A stretch of DNA of 64,000 bases from Luteimicrobium sp049844995. GTDB lineage: Bacteria > Actinomycetota > Actinomycetes > Actinomycetales > Cellulomonadaceae. Positions 25,202-33,862 of the stretch are shown in pieces (the first letter of the stretch is position 1; each line of letters starts with the position of its first letter). The notes under the pieces are model-generated. The model did no database searches. It saw nothing but the letters and a program-made list of their open reading frames with translations, and had not been told where the DNA came from. The translations under genes were made by a program, and so were the position numbers. The stretch spans positions 62,001-126,000 of the forward strand of contig NZ_JBNCMC010000007.1 of NCBI RefSeq assembly GCF_049844995.1. Direction: 5' to 3'.

Positions 25202-25239
25202 CGCGCGGCGGCCACCGCAGCTGCGGTGGCCGCCGCGCG
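25202..25239. repeat. 38-bp perfect palindrome (terminator-like)
   Basis: The 19-bp arm at 25202-25220 is followed directly by its exact reverse complement at 25221-25239, centred on CAGCTG. It lies between the zinc-finger gene and lspA. As RNA it would form a hairpin of at least 17 bp. No T-tract follows. Likely a terminator, possibly acting in both directions. Confidence 0.6.
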
Positions 25240-25261
25240 TCGCGTGAGACACTTTGCGGCG

Positions 25262-25927
25262 ATGAGCACGCCACCCGAGCGGTCCGAGTCCGGCGACCGC
25301 GAGCCCCACACGCCCGCCCCCCAGCCCGAGCAGGGCGCCGGCGCGGCGCACGCCGCCGAGCATGCCGGGACACCGCGGCCCAGCCGCCGCCTCGTCATCC
25401 TCCTGGCGGTGATCGCCGCCGTCGTGCTCGTGCTCGACCAGGTCACCAAGGCGTGGGCGCAGCACGCGCTGCGCGACGGCAAGGAGATCGACGTCCCGGG
25501 CGGCTTCTTCCACCTGCGGCTCGTGTACAACCCCGGCGCGGCGCTCTCGATCGCCACGGGCATGACGTGGCTGCTGACGATCATCATCGTGGTGGTCGTC
25601 GTGTTCATCGTGCGGTCCCTGCGCCGGCTGCGCTCGACCGGCTGGGCCGTCGCGCTCGGCCTCCTGCTCGGTGGCGCGGTCGGGAACCTGCTCGACCGGC
25701 TCCTGCGGCAGCCGGGCTTCGCCCGAGGGTACGTCGTCGACTTCATCGGGTACGGCAACTGGTTCGTCGGCAACGTCGCGGACATCGCGATCGTCGTCGC
25801 CGCCGTCCTCATCGCCCTGCTCGCGCTCCGGGGCATCGGCATGGACGGACGGCCGATCGCCGACGCGGCCGCCCCGGCACCGCGCCACGAGGGACAGTCC
25901 GGCACCGAGAGCGGCGGGGGTCGCTGA
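25262..25927 (+). CDS. lspA: Signal peptidase II (prolipoprotein signal peptidase)
   Basis: 221 residues from ATG 25262. A polar 42-residue N-terminal extension precedes four membrane helices. The catalytic aspartates are Asp145 (GGAVGNLLDR) and Asp174 (GNVADIAI), with VYNPGAALS also diagnostic. LspA removes the signal peptide of lipoproteins after lipidation; at least three predicted lipoproteins are encoded in this window. There is no ribosome site before the ATG. Confidence 0.94.
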   Translation: MSTPPERSESGDREPHTPAPQPEQGAGAAHAAEHAGTPRPSRRLVILLAVIAAVVLVLDQVTKAWAQHALRDGKEIDVPGGFFHLRLVYNPGAALSIATGMTWLLTIIIVVVVVFIVRSLRRLRSTGWAVALGLLLGGAVGNLLDRLLRQPGFARGYVVDFIGYGNWFVGNVADIAIVVAAVLIALLALRGIGMDGRPIADAAAPAPRHEGQSGTESGGGR

Positions 25928-25929
25928 GC

Positions 25930-26877
25930 GTGGCCAGCAGGAGCTTTCCCGTGCCGGACGCCCTGGCCGGCGAGCGGGTGGACGCCGCCCTCGCCCGCAT
26001 GCTCGGGCTCTCCCGCACGCGCGCGGCCGACGTCGCCGCGGCGGGCGGCGTCCGGCAGGACGGCGTCGAGCTCGGCAAGTCGGACCGCCTGCGCGCCGGT
26101 GCGTGGCTCGACGTCGAGCTGCCCGACGAGGACCGCGAGCAGGGACCCGCGGTGGTCCCCGAGCCCGTGCCCGGCATGCGCATCGCCTACGAGGACGACG
26201 ACGTCGTCGTCGTCGACAAGCCGGTCGGGGTCGCGGCGCACCCGTCGCCGGGCTGGACCGGGCCTACCGTCGTCGGGGCGCTGGCCGCTGCCGGCTACCG
26301 CATCTCGACCTCGGGCGCGGCGGAGCGCCAGGGCATCGTGCACCGGCTCGACGTCGGCACGAGCGGGCTCATGGTCGTCGCCAAGTCCGAGCGCGCCTAC
26401 ACCGTCCTGAAGCGCGCGTTCAAGGAGCGCACGGTCGACAAGGTCTACCACGCGCTCGCGCAGGGCCACCCGGAGCCGACGACGGGCACGATCGACGCGC
26501 CGATCGGCCGCCACCCGGGCGCCGACTACAAGTTCGCGGTCACCGCCGACGGGAAGCCGTCCGTGACCCACTACGAGGTGCTGGAGATGGTGCCCGCGGC
26601 CTCGCTCGTCGAGGTGCACCTCGAGACGGGCCGCACGCACCAGATCCGGGTCCACTTCGCGGCGCTGCGCCACCCGCTCGTCGGCGACCTCACGTACGGG
26701 GCGGACCCGCGCCTCGCCGCGCGCGTGGGCCTCGAGCGCCAGTGGCTCCACGCCGTGCGGCTCGGCTTCGAGCACCCGTCGACGGGCCAGTGGCTCGAGG
26801 TCGCGAGCGACTACCCTGACGACCTCCGGCACGCGCTCGACGTCGCGCGCGGTGCCGACGGTCCGGCCGGACGCTGA
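25930..26877 (+). CDS. rluD: 23S rRNA pseudouridine synthase, RluD/RluC family
   Basis: 315 residues from GTG 25930, two bases past the lspA stop. An N-terminal S4 domain (residues 1-75) and the RluA-type catalytic domain with HRLDVGTSGLMVVAKS, holding the catalytic Asp, are intact; RTHQIRVHFAALRHPLVGD is the usual C-terminal motif. The lspA-rluD pair is conserved in many bacteria. The exact uridine target is assigned by family only. Confidence 0.9.
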   Translation: MASRSFPVPDALAGERVDAALARMLGLSRTRAADVAAAGGVRQDGVELGKSDRLRAGAWLDVELPDEDREQGPAVVPEPVPGMRIAYEDDDVVVVDKPVGVAAHPSPGWTGPTVVGALAAAGYRISTSGAAERQGIVHRLDVGTSGLMVVAKSERAYTVLKRAFKERTVDKVYHALAQGHPEPTTGTIDAPIGRHPGADYKFAVTADGKPSVTHYEVLEMVPAASLVEVHLETGRTHQIRVHFAALRHPLVGDLTYGADPRLAARVGLERQWLHAVRLGFEHPSTGQWLEVASDYPDDLRHALDVARGADGPAGR

Positions 26878-26890
26878 CGGAGGTGTGCGC

Positions 26891-27385
26891 ATGAAGATGC
26901 CCGAGGGGCCCGCGGCCCAGCACGTGACGGTCGAGCGTGTCTCGACGCCGGCGCAGCTCGAGGAGGCGCAGGCGTTGCGCGTCCGCGTCTTCGTCGACGA
27001 GCAGGGCGTCCCGGCCGAGGAGGAGGTCGACGCGCTCGACACCGACCCGAGCACGACGCACCTGCTGCTGCGCGACCCGGCCGGCGCCGTCGTCGCCACC
27101 GGACGGCTGCTCACCGACCCCGAGCACCCCGGCGAGGTGCACGTGGGGCGGGTCGCGGTCGACGCCGCCTGGCGGGGCACCGGGCTCGGCGCGCTGCTCA
27201 TGCGCGAGCTCGAGGCCGTCGCGCTCGCCGAGCACGCGGACGAGGGCCGGTGCCGGGTCGTGCTGAGCGCGCAGGTCCAGGCGACCGGCTTCTACGAGCG
27301 CGTGGGCTACGTCGTCGTGGGCGACGTGTACCTCGACGCTGGCATCGAGCACCGGGACGCGGCGAAGACGCTCGTCGACCGCTGA
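26891..27385 (+). CDS. GNAT family N-acetyltransferase
   Basis: 164 residues from ATG 26891 with GGAGGTG upstream. It resembles the ElaA/YjcF-type GNATs: ALRVRVFVDEQGVPAEEE at the N-terminus, the acetyl-CoA loop in VGRVAVDAAWRGTGLGALLM, and ATGFYERVGYVVVGD near the end. The substrate is unknown. It lies 13 bases after rluD and is probably cotranscribed with it. Confidence 0.85.
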   Translation: MKMPEGPAAQHVTVERVSTPAQLEEAQALRVRVFVDEQGVPAEEEVDALDTDPSTTHLLLRDPAGAVVATGRLLTDPEHPGEVHVGRVAVDAAWRGTGLGALLMRELEAVALAEHADEGRCRVVLSAQVQATGFYERVGYVVVGDVYLDAGIEHRDAAKTLVDR

Positions 27386-27457
27386 CGTCGCTCCGCACCC
27401 CGGCTGGAGCGCACGGCCACGCCGTCCGCGGTGACCGGCGTTGTCGGCGCCCGCACC

Positions 27458-27463
27458 TAGACT
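27458..27463 (+). promoter_or_regulatory. -10 hexamer of a leaderless dnaE promoter
   Basis: TAGACT lies seven bases before the dnaE ATG and no Shine-Dalgarno is present, so the mRNA probably starts at or next to the ATG. No -35 is evident at the usual distance. Confidence 0.55.
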
Positions 27464-27470
27464 CGACCCC

Positions 27471-30400
27471 ATGCCGACCGGGGAAGACTTCGTCCACCTC
27501 CACGTCCACACCGAGTACTCGATGCTCGACGGCGCGGCCCGCCTCGACTCGCTGTTCACGGAGGTGGAACGGCTCGGCCAGAAGTCCATCGCGATCACCG
27601 ACCACGGCTATCTGTTCGGCGCGTTCGACTTCTGGAGCAAGGCCCGCGCCCACGGGATCAAGCCGATCCTCGGTGTCGAGGCGTACGTCACGCCGGGCAC
27701 GAGCCGGTTCGACCAGACGCGCGTGCGGTTCGGCCAGCAGGGGCAGGAGTCCGACGACGTCTCGGCCCGCGGCGCGTACACGCACCAGACGATGTGGGCG
27801 CGGACCAACGAGGGCCTGCACAACCTGCTCCGGGCGAGCTCGCTGGCGTCGCTCGAGGGCCAGATGGGCAAGTGGCCCCGCATGGACCGGGACCTGCTGG
27901 AGACCTACTCGGGCGGGATGGCCGCGTCGACCGGCTGCCCGTCCGGCGAGATCCAGACGCGCCTTCGCCTCGGCCAGTGGGACGAGGCGGTCCGCGTCGC
28001 CGGAGAGCTGCAGGACATCTACGGCAAGGACTACTTCTACGTCGAGCTCATGGACCACGGGCTCGACATCGAGCGGCGCGTGATCAAGGACCTGCTGCGC
28101 CTCGCCGAGACCATCGGCGCCCCGCTGCTTGCGACGAACGACCTGCACTACGTGCGCCAGGAGGACGCGACGTCGCAGGAGGCGCTGCTGGCGATCAACT
28201 CGGGCTCCACGCTCGACGACCCCGACCGGTTCAAGTTCGACGGCGACGGCTACTACGTGAAGTCGGCCGAGGAGATGCGCCGGGTGTGGGCGGAGCTGCC
28301 GGAGGCCTGCGACAACACGCTGCGCCTCGCGGAGCAGTGCGACGTCACGTTCGACACGTCGGCGAACTACATGCCCCGGTTCCCCGTCCCCGAGGGGGAG
28401 GACGAGACGAGCTGGTTCGTCAAGGAGGTCGAGGCGGGGCTGCACCGCCGGTACCCCGAGGGCGTGCCCGAGGCGTCGCGCAAGCAGGCCGAGTACGAGA
28501 CCGAGGTCATCCTCCAGATGGGGTTCCCCGGCTACTTCCTCGTGGTCGCGGACTTCATCAACTGGGCCAAGGCGCAGGGCATCCGGGTGGGCCCCGGCCG
28601 CGGGTCGGCCGCGGGGTCGATGGCCTCGTACGTCATGGGCATCACGGAGCTGGACCCGCTGCAGCACGGGCTGATCTTCGAGCGCTTCCTCAACCCCGAG
28701 CGCGTGTCGATGCCCGACGTCGACGTGGACTTCGACGAGCGCCGGCGCGGCGAGGTCATCAAGTACGTGACGGACAAGTACGGCGACGACCGCGTCTCCC
28801 AGGTCGTGACGTACGGCACGATCAAGGCCAAGCAGGCGCTCAAGGACTCGTCCCGGCTGCTGGGCTTCCCGTTCGCCATGGGGGAGAAGCTCACCAAGGC
28901 GATGCCGCCCGCCGTCATGGGCAAGGACATCTCGCTGGGCGGGATCTTCAACCCGAAGGACCCGCGGTACGGGGAGGCGGAGCAGTTCCGGCAGGTGCAC
29001 AACGCGGACCCGGAGGCGCAGCGCGTCGTCGAGCTGGCGCGCGGCATCGAGGGCCTGAAGCGGCAGTGGGGCGTGCACGCGTGCGCGCTCATCATGTCGA
29101 GCGTCCCGCTCACCGACGTGATCCCCACGATGCGCCGCCCCCAGGACGGGGCGATCATCACGCAGTTCGACTACCCGACGTCGGAGACGCTCGGGCTGAT
29201 CAAGATGGACTTCCTGGGTCTGCGGAACCTCACGATCCTCGACGACGCGCTCGGCAACATCGTCGCGAACGGCAAGGAGCCGGTCGAGATCGAATCGGTG
29301 CCGCTCGACGACGAGGCCGCGTACGCCCTGCTGAGCCGCGGCGACACGCTGGGCGTGTTCCAGCTCGACGGCGGCCCCATGCGGGCGCTGCTCCGCCAGA
29401 TGCGCCCCGACAACTTCGAGGACATCTCCGCCGTCATCGCGCTGTACCGCCCGGGCCCCATGGGCATGAACTCCCACACCAACTACGCGCTGCGCAAGAA
29501 CGGGCTGCAGGAGATCACCCCGATCCACCCCGAGCTCGAGGAGCCGCTCGCGGAGATCCTGGGCGAGACGTACGGCCTGATCGTCTACCAGGAGCAGGTG
29601 CAGCGCGCCGCACAGATCCTCGCCGGCTACTCGCTGGGCCAGGCGGACCTGCTGCGCCGCGCGATGGGTAAGAAGAAGAAGGAGATCCTCGACAAGGAGT
29701 TCGTCCCCTTCCAGACGGGCATGCGCGAGCGGGGCTACTCCGACCAGGCCATCCAGGCCGTGTGGGACACCCTGGTCCCGTTCGCCGGCTACGCGTTCAA
29801 CAAGGCCCACTCGGCGGGCTACGGCCTGGTGTCCTACTGGACCGCCTACATGAAGGCGAACTACCCGACCGAGTACATGGCCGGGCTGCTGACGAGCGTG
29901 CGCGACGACAAGGACAAGTCGGCGCTGTACCTGTCCGAGTGCCGGCGCATGGGCATCACGGTGCTCCCGCCGGACGTGAACTCGTCGTCCGCGAACTTCA
30001 CCGCGGTGGGCGACGACATCCGGTTCGGCCTCACCGCCGTCCGTAACGTGGGCTCGAACGTGGTCGACGCGATCACCGCGACCCGCGAGGAGAAGGGCGC
30101 CTTCACCTCGTTCACCGACTTCCTCGACAAGGTGCCGGCGGTGGTCTGCAACAAGCGGACCATCGAGTCGCTCATCAAGGCGGGCGCGTTCGACTCGCTG
30201 GGGCACACGCGCCGCGCGCTGCTCGCCGTGCACGAGATGGCTGTCGACTCCGTGATCAGCGTCAAGCGCAAGGAGGCCGAGGGGCAGTTCGACCTGTTCG
30301 CCGACTTCGCTGCCGACGACGACGGCGCCACGGTCGGGTTCAGCGTCGAGGTGCCGGACCTGCCGGACTGGGAGAAGAAGCAGCGGCTCGCGTTCGAGCG

Positions 30401-31004
30401 CGAGATGCTCGGCCTCTACGTCTCGGACCACCCCCTGTCGGGTCTCGAGCACGTGCTCTCGCGCGCCGCCGAGACGACGATCGCGACGCTCCTGGCCGAC
30501 GAGGAGCGTGCCGACGGCTCGGTCGTCACGATCGCGGGCCTCCTCACCAACGTGCAGCACCGGTGGTCCAAGAACGGGAACCCGTGGGCGTCGGTCGCGG
30601 TCGAGGACCTCGAGGGCTCGGTCGAGGTCATGTTCTTCGGCGAGACCTACCTCGCGTACTCGACCGTCCTCGCGGAGGACACGGTCGTCACCCTGCGAGG
30701 GCGAGTGCGGCGCCGCGACGACACGATGCAGCTCCAGGCGATGGAGGTCTCCCTCCCGGACGTCTCGGCGTCGCCGGACGGACCCGTCACGGTCAGCCTG
30801 CCGTCGGTGCGGTGCACCCAGCCCGTGGTGGAACGGCTCCGCGAGATCCTGCGGACGCACCCCGGTGCGTCCGAGGTCCACCTCAAGCTGACGGAGCCGG
30901 GGCGGGCCACCGTCATGCGCCTCGAGGACACCCTGCGGGTCGAGCGGACGCCGGCGCTGTTCGGGGACCTCAAGGCGCTGCTGGGACCGAGCTGCCTGGG
31001 ATGA
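27471..31004 (+). CDS. dnaE: DNA polymerase III alpha subunit DnaE1
   Basis: 1,177 residues. The order is PHP domain (HLHVHTEYSMLDG at 9-21), polymerase palm with the catalytic triad in PDVDVDFDERRRGE (Asp416, Asp418, Asp420), fingers (GLIVYQEQVQ, DLLRRAMGKKK, FNKAHSAGYGLVSYWTAY), helix-hairpin-helix region and an OB fold near residues 1010-1090. Length and features match the essential replicative polymerase DnaE1 rather than the mutagenic DnaE2/ImuC. In mycobacterial DnaE1 the PHP domain supplies proofreading. The stop overlaps the next start (ATGA). Confidence 0.97.
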   Translation: MPTGEDFVHLHVHTEYSMLDGAARLDSLFTEVERLGQKSIAITDHGYLFGAFDFWSKARAHGIKPILGVEAYVTPGTSRFDQTRVRFGQQGQESDDVSARGAYTHQTMWARTNEGLHNLLRASSLASLEGQMGKWPRMDRDLLETYSGGMAASTGCPSGEIQTRLRLGQWDEAVRVAGELQDIYGKDYFYVELMDHGLDIERRVIKDLLRLAETIGAPLLATNDLHYVRQEDATSQEALLAINSGSTLDDPDRFKFDGDGYYVKSAEEMRRVWAELPEACDNTLRLAEQCDVTFDTSANYMPRFPVPEGEDETSWFVKEVEAGLHRRYPEGVPEASRKQAEYETEVILQMGFPGYFLVVADFINWAKAQGIRVGPGRGSAAGSMASYVMGITELDPLQHGLIFERFLNPERVSMPDVDVDFDERRRGEVIKYVTDKYGDDRVSQVVTYGTIKAKQALKDSSRLLGFPFAMGEKLTKAMPPAVMGKDISLGGIFNPKDPRYGEAEQFRQVHNADPEAQRVVELARGIEGLKRQWGVHACALIMSSVPLTDVIPTMRRPQDGAIITQFDYPTSETLGLIKMDFLGLRNLTILDDALGNIVANGKEPVEIESVPLDDEAAYALLSRGDTLGVFQLDGGPMRALLRQMRPDNFEDISAVIALYRPGPMGMNSHTNYALRKNGLQEITPIHPELEEPLAEILGETYGLIVYQEQVQRAAQILAGYSLGQADLLRRAMGKKKKEILDKEFVPFQTGMRERGYSDQAIQAVWDTLVPFAGYAFNKAHSAGYGLVSYWTAYMKANYPTEYMAGLLTSVRDDKDKSALYLSECRRMGITVLPPDVNSSSANFTAVGDDIRFGLTAVRNVGSNVVDAITATREEKGAFTSFTDFLDKVPAVVCNKRTIESLIKAGAFDSLGHTRRALLAVHEMAVDSVISVKRKEAEGQFDLFADFAADDDGATVGFSVEVPDLPDWEKKQRLAFEREMLGLYVSDHPLSGLEHVLSRAAETTIATLLADEERADGSVVTIAGLLTNVQHRWSKNGNPWASVAVEDLEGSVEVMFFGETYLAYSTVLAEDTVVTLRGRVRRRDDTMQLQAMEVSLPDVSASPDGPVTVSLPSVRCTQPVVERLREILRTHPGASEVHLKLTEPGRATVMRLEDTLRVERTPALFGDLKALLGPSCLG

Positions 31005-31414
31005 GGACGGTCCACCTCAACCCGGAGCAGCGGGTCTTCGTGACGGAACGCCACCTCGCGACGCTGACGACGCTGCGCGAGGACGGGTCGCCGCACGTCG
31101 TGCCCGTGGCGTTCACCTGGGACGACGACGCCGGTGTCGTCCGGATCACCACCAACCGCAGCTCGGTCAAGGCCCGGAACGTCGCGCGCCGCACCGCGCA
31201 CGGCGGCGCGCCCCGGGCGTCCGTGTGCCAGGTCGAGGGTGGCCGCTGGCTCACGCTCGAGGGCGAGGCCGAGGTCGTGCCGGACCTCGACGAGGTGGTC
31301 GACGCCGTCGCCCGCTACGCCCGCCGCTACCGCCCGCTCGAGCCCAACCCGGACCGCGTGGTCCTCCGCATCGCGGTCGACAAGGTCATGAGCTCGTCGT
31401 ACATGGCGGGCTGA
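31001..31414 (+). CDS. PNPOx-like split-barrel protein, probably F420-dependent
   Basis: 137 residues. The sequence from LNPEQRVFVTERHLATLTTL through GSPHVVPVAFTWDD to VRITTNRSSVKARNVAR matches the pyridoxamine-phosphate-oxidase-like split barrel of the Rv1155 type, which in actinobacteria usually binds F420. The substrate is unknown. It is translationally coupled to dnaE. Confidence 0.83.
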   Translation: MRTVHLNPEQRVFVTERHLATLTTLREDGSPHVVPVAFTWDDDAGVVRITTNRSSVKARNVARRTAHGGAPRASVCQVEGGRWLTLEGEAEVVPDLDEVVDAVARYARRYRPLEPNPDRVVLRIAVDKVMSSSYMAG

Positions 31415-31492
31415 CCGCCGTGGCACGATCCATGCGGGAAGTGGCGCCCGAGCCGCTGGCGCCGTGCGCCGGCCGGCGCGCAGGGTGGTGGC

Positions 31493-32290
31493 ATGTGCGA
31501 GGAGAACAGCAGGACGCAGCCGCGCGGCGCGGACGGTAGTGCCGGTGACGCCGACTACGGGGTGATCGGCGTCGACTACGCCCGGTACCGGCGACCGGAG
31601 CAAGCCTTCGTGGCAGCGATCAAGGATGCCTTGGACGACGCGAGGACGTTGGTGAACATCGGCGCGGGTGCCGGGTCCTACGAGCCTGCCGAGCTCGACG
31701 TGACGGCGGTCGAGCCCAGCGCCGCGATGCGCAGACAACGCCCCGTCGATTCCGCCCCGGCGATCGATGCGGTCGCGGAAGACCTCCCGTTCCCCGACGA
31801 CGCGTTCGACGCTTCCCTCGCGTCGTTCACGGTGCACCAGTGGCGGGACCTGCGTGCGGGGCTGCGGGAGGCGAGGCGCGTCACGAGCGGGCCCGTCGTG
31901 ATCCTCACCTGCGACCCGCGCGCGCTGCGGTCGTCGTGGCTGGACGAGTACGCGCCGGAGGTCATCGCCACGGAGGCAGGACGGTACCCGGCGATCGCCG
32001 AGATCCGGTCCTGCCTCGGCGGAGACGTCGCCGTCACCGCGGTGCCGATCCCGCTGACGTGCACCGACGGCTTCTCCGAGGCCTACTACGGCAGGCCCGA
32101 GGCGCTCCTCGACCCGGGCGCCCGCCTCGCGAACTCGGCCTGGAGCTTCGTCGACCGAGCGGTCGGCGAGCGGTTCGAACGGACGCTCCGCGCCGACCTC
32201 GCCAGCGGCACCTGGGACGACCGGCACGGTCACCTGCGCACCCAGCCCTCGTACGACGGGTCGCTGCGGCTGATCGTCGGTCGACCGTGA
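31493..32290 (+). CDS. Class I SAM-dependent methyltransferase
   Basis: 265 residues. The SAM-binding glycine motif is LVNIGAGAGSYEP (about 53-65), followed by VEPSAAMRRQR, EDLPFPDDAFDASLASFTVHQWRDLR and VVILTCDP, the Methyltransf_11 pattern. The substrate is not recognisable. The first 150 codons use TTG, GCA and GAT somewhat more often than neighbouring genes, a weak hint of later acquisition. The MFS gene follows after 7 bases. Confidence 0.8.
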   Translation: MCEENSRTQPRGADGSAGDADYGVIGVDYARYRRPEQAFVAAIKDALDDARTLVNIGAGAGSYEPAELDVTAVEPSAAMRRQRPVDSAPAIDAVAEDLPFPDDAFDASLASFTVHQWRDLRAGLREARRVTSGPVVILTCDPRALRSSWLDEYAPEVIATEAGRYPAIAEIRSCLGGDVAVTAVPIPLTCTDGFSEAYYGRPEALLDPGARLANSAWSFVDRAVGERFERTLRADLASGTWDDRHGHLRTQPSYDGSLRLIVGRP

Positions 32291-32297
32291 CCCGCCC

Positions 32298-33500
32298 ATG
32301 ACGGGCGCCGAGACTCCCGCGTCGTCTGCGGCACGGCTGCTCTGGCCGACCGCCGCCTGGTTCTGGGCGTTGCAGTTCGCCGTGCTGAACCCGCTGCTGG
32401 CCGTCCTGCTGGTGACGCTCCTCGACAGCACCCCCGCTCAGGTGGGGTTGATCCTCGGCGCGTACAACGTCGGCGGGTTCGTCGCGTCCCTGGTGATCCC
32501 GTCGGCCGCCGACCGGACGGGCGACTACCTCCGCCCCCTGCTGGCCTGCGGGATCTGCGGCGTCGGGATGGTGCTCGCCCTCGCGGCTGCGCCGTCGGTG
32601 ACGGTCGCGCTGCTCGCGCTCGTCCTCCTCGGCGGCCCGGCGGGCGTCGGGTCCACGCTCCTCTTCGCGCAGCTGCGTCACGAGGGCGCGTCTCCGTCCC
32701 GGGTGATCCGGACCCGTGCGGTCGTGTCCTTCGCGTGGGTGGTCGGCCCGCCGCTCGCGACGGCGTGCACCGGCGTGCTCGGGGGCGCCTCCACGCTGTG
32801 GCTGCTCGCCGGCGTCGGGCTGGTCAACGTCGCGACCGCCGTGCTGCTCCTGCGCCGCCGCCGCTCGACCGAACCGGCGCCGCACGCCGCGCGTCCGCCG
32901 ATGCGCGCGCAGCTGCGCGGACGCGGTCGCTGGGGCGTCGTCGTGGCGTTCGTCGCTCTGCAGGTGACCAACGTCGCGACGGTGACGGTGGCGACGCTCT
33001 TCGTCACCCGCGAGCTGCACGCGCCCATCCAGTGGGCCGGCGTCGTGCTCGGGGCGGCCGCGATCCTGGAGATCCCGGCGCTGCTCCTGATCGGCCGGTT
33101 CCACGCGCGCGTGCCGGCGCGCTCCCTGATCCTCGGCGCGTGCCTCGTCGGCGCGGCCTACTACGCGCTGGCGTCCGTCACGCGGGCCCCGTGGCAGCTC
33201 GTCGCGCTGCAGCCGCTCAACGCGTGGTTCTTCGCGACGGTCGCAGGCGTCGGGCTCACGGTCTTCCAGGACGTCTTCCCGAGCCCCGGGCTGGCTTCCG
33301 GGCTGTTCACCAACACCCGCCGCGTGGGCGCCGTCCTGTCCGGTCTGCTCATCGCCGGTCTGGCCGTCTTCCCCGACCCCTACCGCGCCGTGTACGGAGC
33401 CGCAGCAGTCCTCGTGGTCCTGGTGCTCGTCGGCTACGCGACGACCGTCGTCTCGGGTCGCGTCACCGGACGGAGAGGCGCGTCCCGGCTGAGGACGTAG
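32298..33500 (+). CDS. MFS transporter (sugar-efflux-like)
   Basis: 400 residues with about 12 hydrophobic helices. The loop AADRTGDYLRPLL matches the MFS signature between helices 2 and 3, and the layout recalls the sugar efflux transporter (SET) group. No substrate can be named. It probably forms an operon with the upstream methyltransferase and ends convergently with the S4 gene, 16 bases away. Confidence 0.8.
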   Translation: MTGAETPASSAARLLWPTAAWFWALQFAVLNPLLAVLLVTLLDSTPAQVGLILGAYNVGGFVASLVIPSAADRTGDYLRPLLACGICGVGMVLALAAAPSVTVALLALVLLGGPAGVGSTLLFAQLRHEGASPSRVIRTRAVVSFAWVVGPPLATACTGVLGGASTLWLLAGVGLVNVATAVLLLRRRRSTEPAPHAARPPMRAQLRGRGRWGVVVAFVALQVTNVATVTVATLFVTRELHAPIQWAGVVLGAAAILEIPALLLIGRFHARVPARSLILGACLVGAAYYALASVTRAPWQLVALQPLNAWFFATVAGVGLTVFQDVFPSPGLASGLFTNTRRVGAVLSGLLIAGLAVFPDPYRAVYGAAAVLVVLVLVGYATTVVSGRVTGRRGASRLRT

Positions 33501-33522
33501 CGTCGGTGCGTCGACCTCAGCC
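33487..33522. terminator. Inverted repeat at the convergent MFS / S4 gene ends
   Basis: GGCTGAGG (33487-33494) and CCTCAGCC (33515-33522) are perfect 8-bp arms that enclose the MFS stop, with the S4 stop inside the right arm. Probably a weak bidirectional terminator. Confidence 0.4.
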
Positions 33523-33756
33523 GACGACGGCGACCCGCTCGCCCTGTGGCGTCGCCACGGCGACGACGTCGCCCCGGACCAGACGGCGGCCCCGGCGCAG
33601 GTCGACCTCGCCGTTGACGCGCACCTCGCCCTCCGTGATGAGCTCCCGGGCCGTCGCGCCCGACTCCGCGAGGTCCGCGAGCTTGAGGAACTGGCCGAGG
33701 CGGATCTCGTCGTCGGCGATGGGCACGCGGGGGGCATCGGCAGTGGGGTCGCTCAC
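33517..33756 (-). CDS. S4-domain RNA-binding protein (YaaA/YbcJ type)
   Basis: 79 residues from GTG 33756, which has GGAGG eight bases upstream. Nearly the whole protein is an S4 domain: IRLGQFLKLADLAESG, then ELITEGEVRVNGEVDLRRGRRLVRGDVV. Small stand-alone S4 proteins bind structured RNA, often rRNA; the target here is unknown. It is transcribed divergently from hisD. Confidence 0.85.
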   Translation of the reverse strand: MSDPTADAPRVPIADDEIRLGQFLKLADLAESGATARELITEGEVRVNGEVDLRRGRRLVRGDVVAVATPQGERVAVVG

Positions 33757-33850
33757 GCCCCCATCCTCCCGCACCGGGGGCAGCCTCGGGCACGCGGGCG
33801 GACGCGCCGCCACCTCCTGGACGTCCGGCGGGCTCCGGAGCCCGCGCCAC

Positions 33851-33856
33851 TAGACT
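33851..33856 (+). promoter_or_regulatory. -10 hexamer of a leaderless hisD promoter
   Basis: TAGACT lies six bases before the hisD GTG, with no Shine-Dalgarno between. The same hexamer stands at the same distance before hisC. Confidence 0.55.
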
Positions 33857-33862
33857 CGAGCC

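Noticed and set aside
27198..30881. 1,227-codon open frame antisense to dnaE
   Set aside because: Low stop-codon density in GC-rich DNA explains it. The composition is Arg/Val/Leu/Asp-biased with no recognisable domain, and it runs opposite to an intact replicative polymerase gene.
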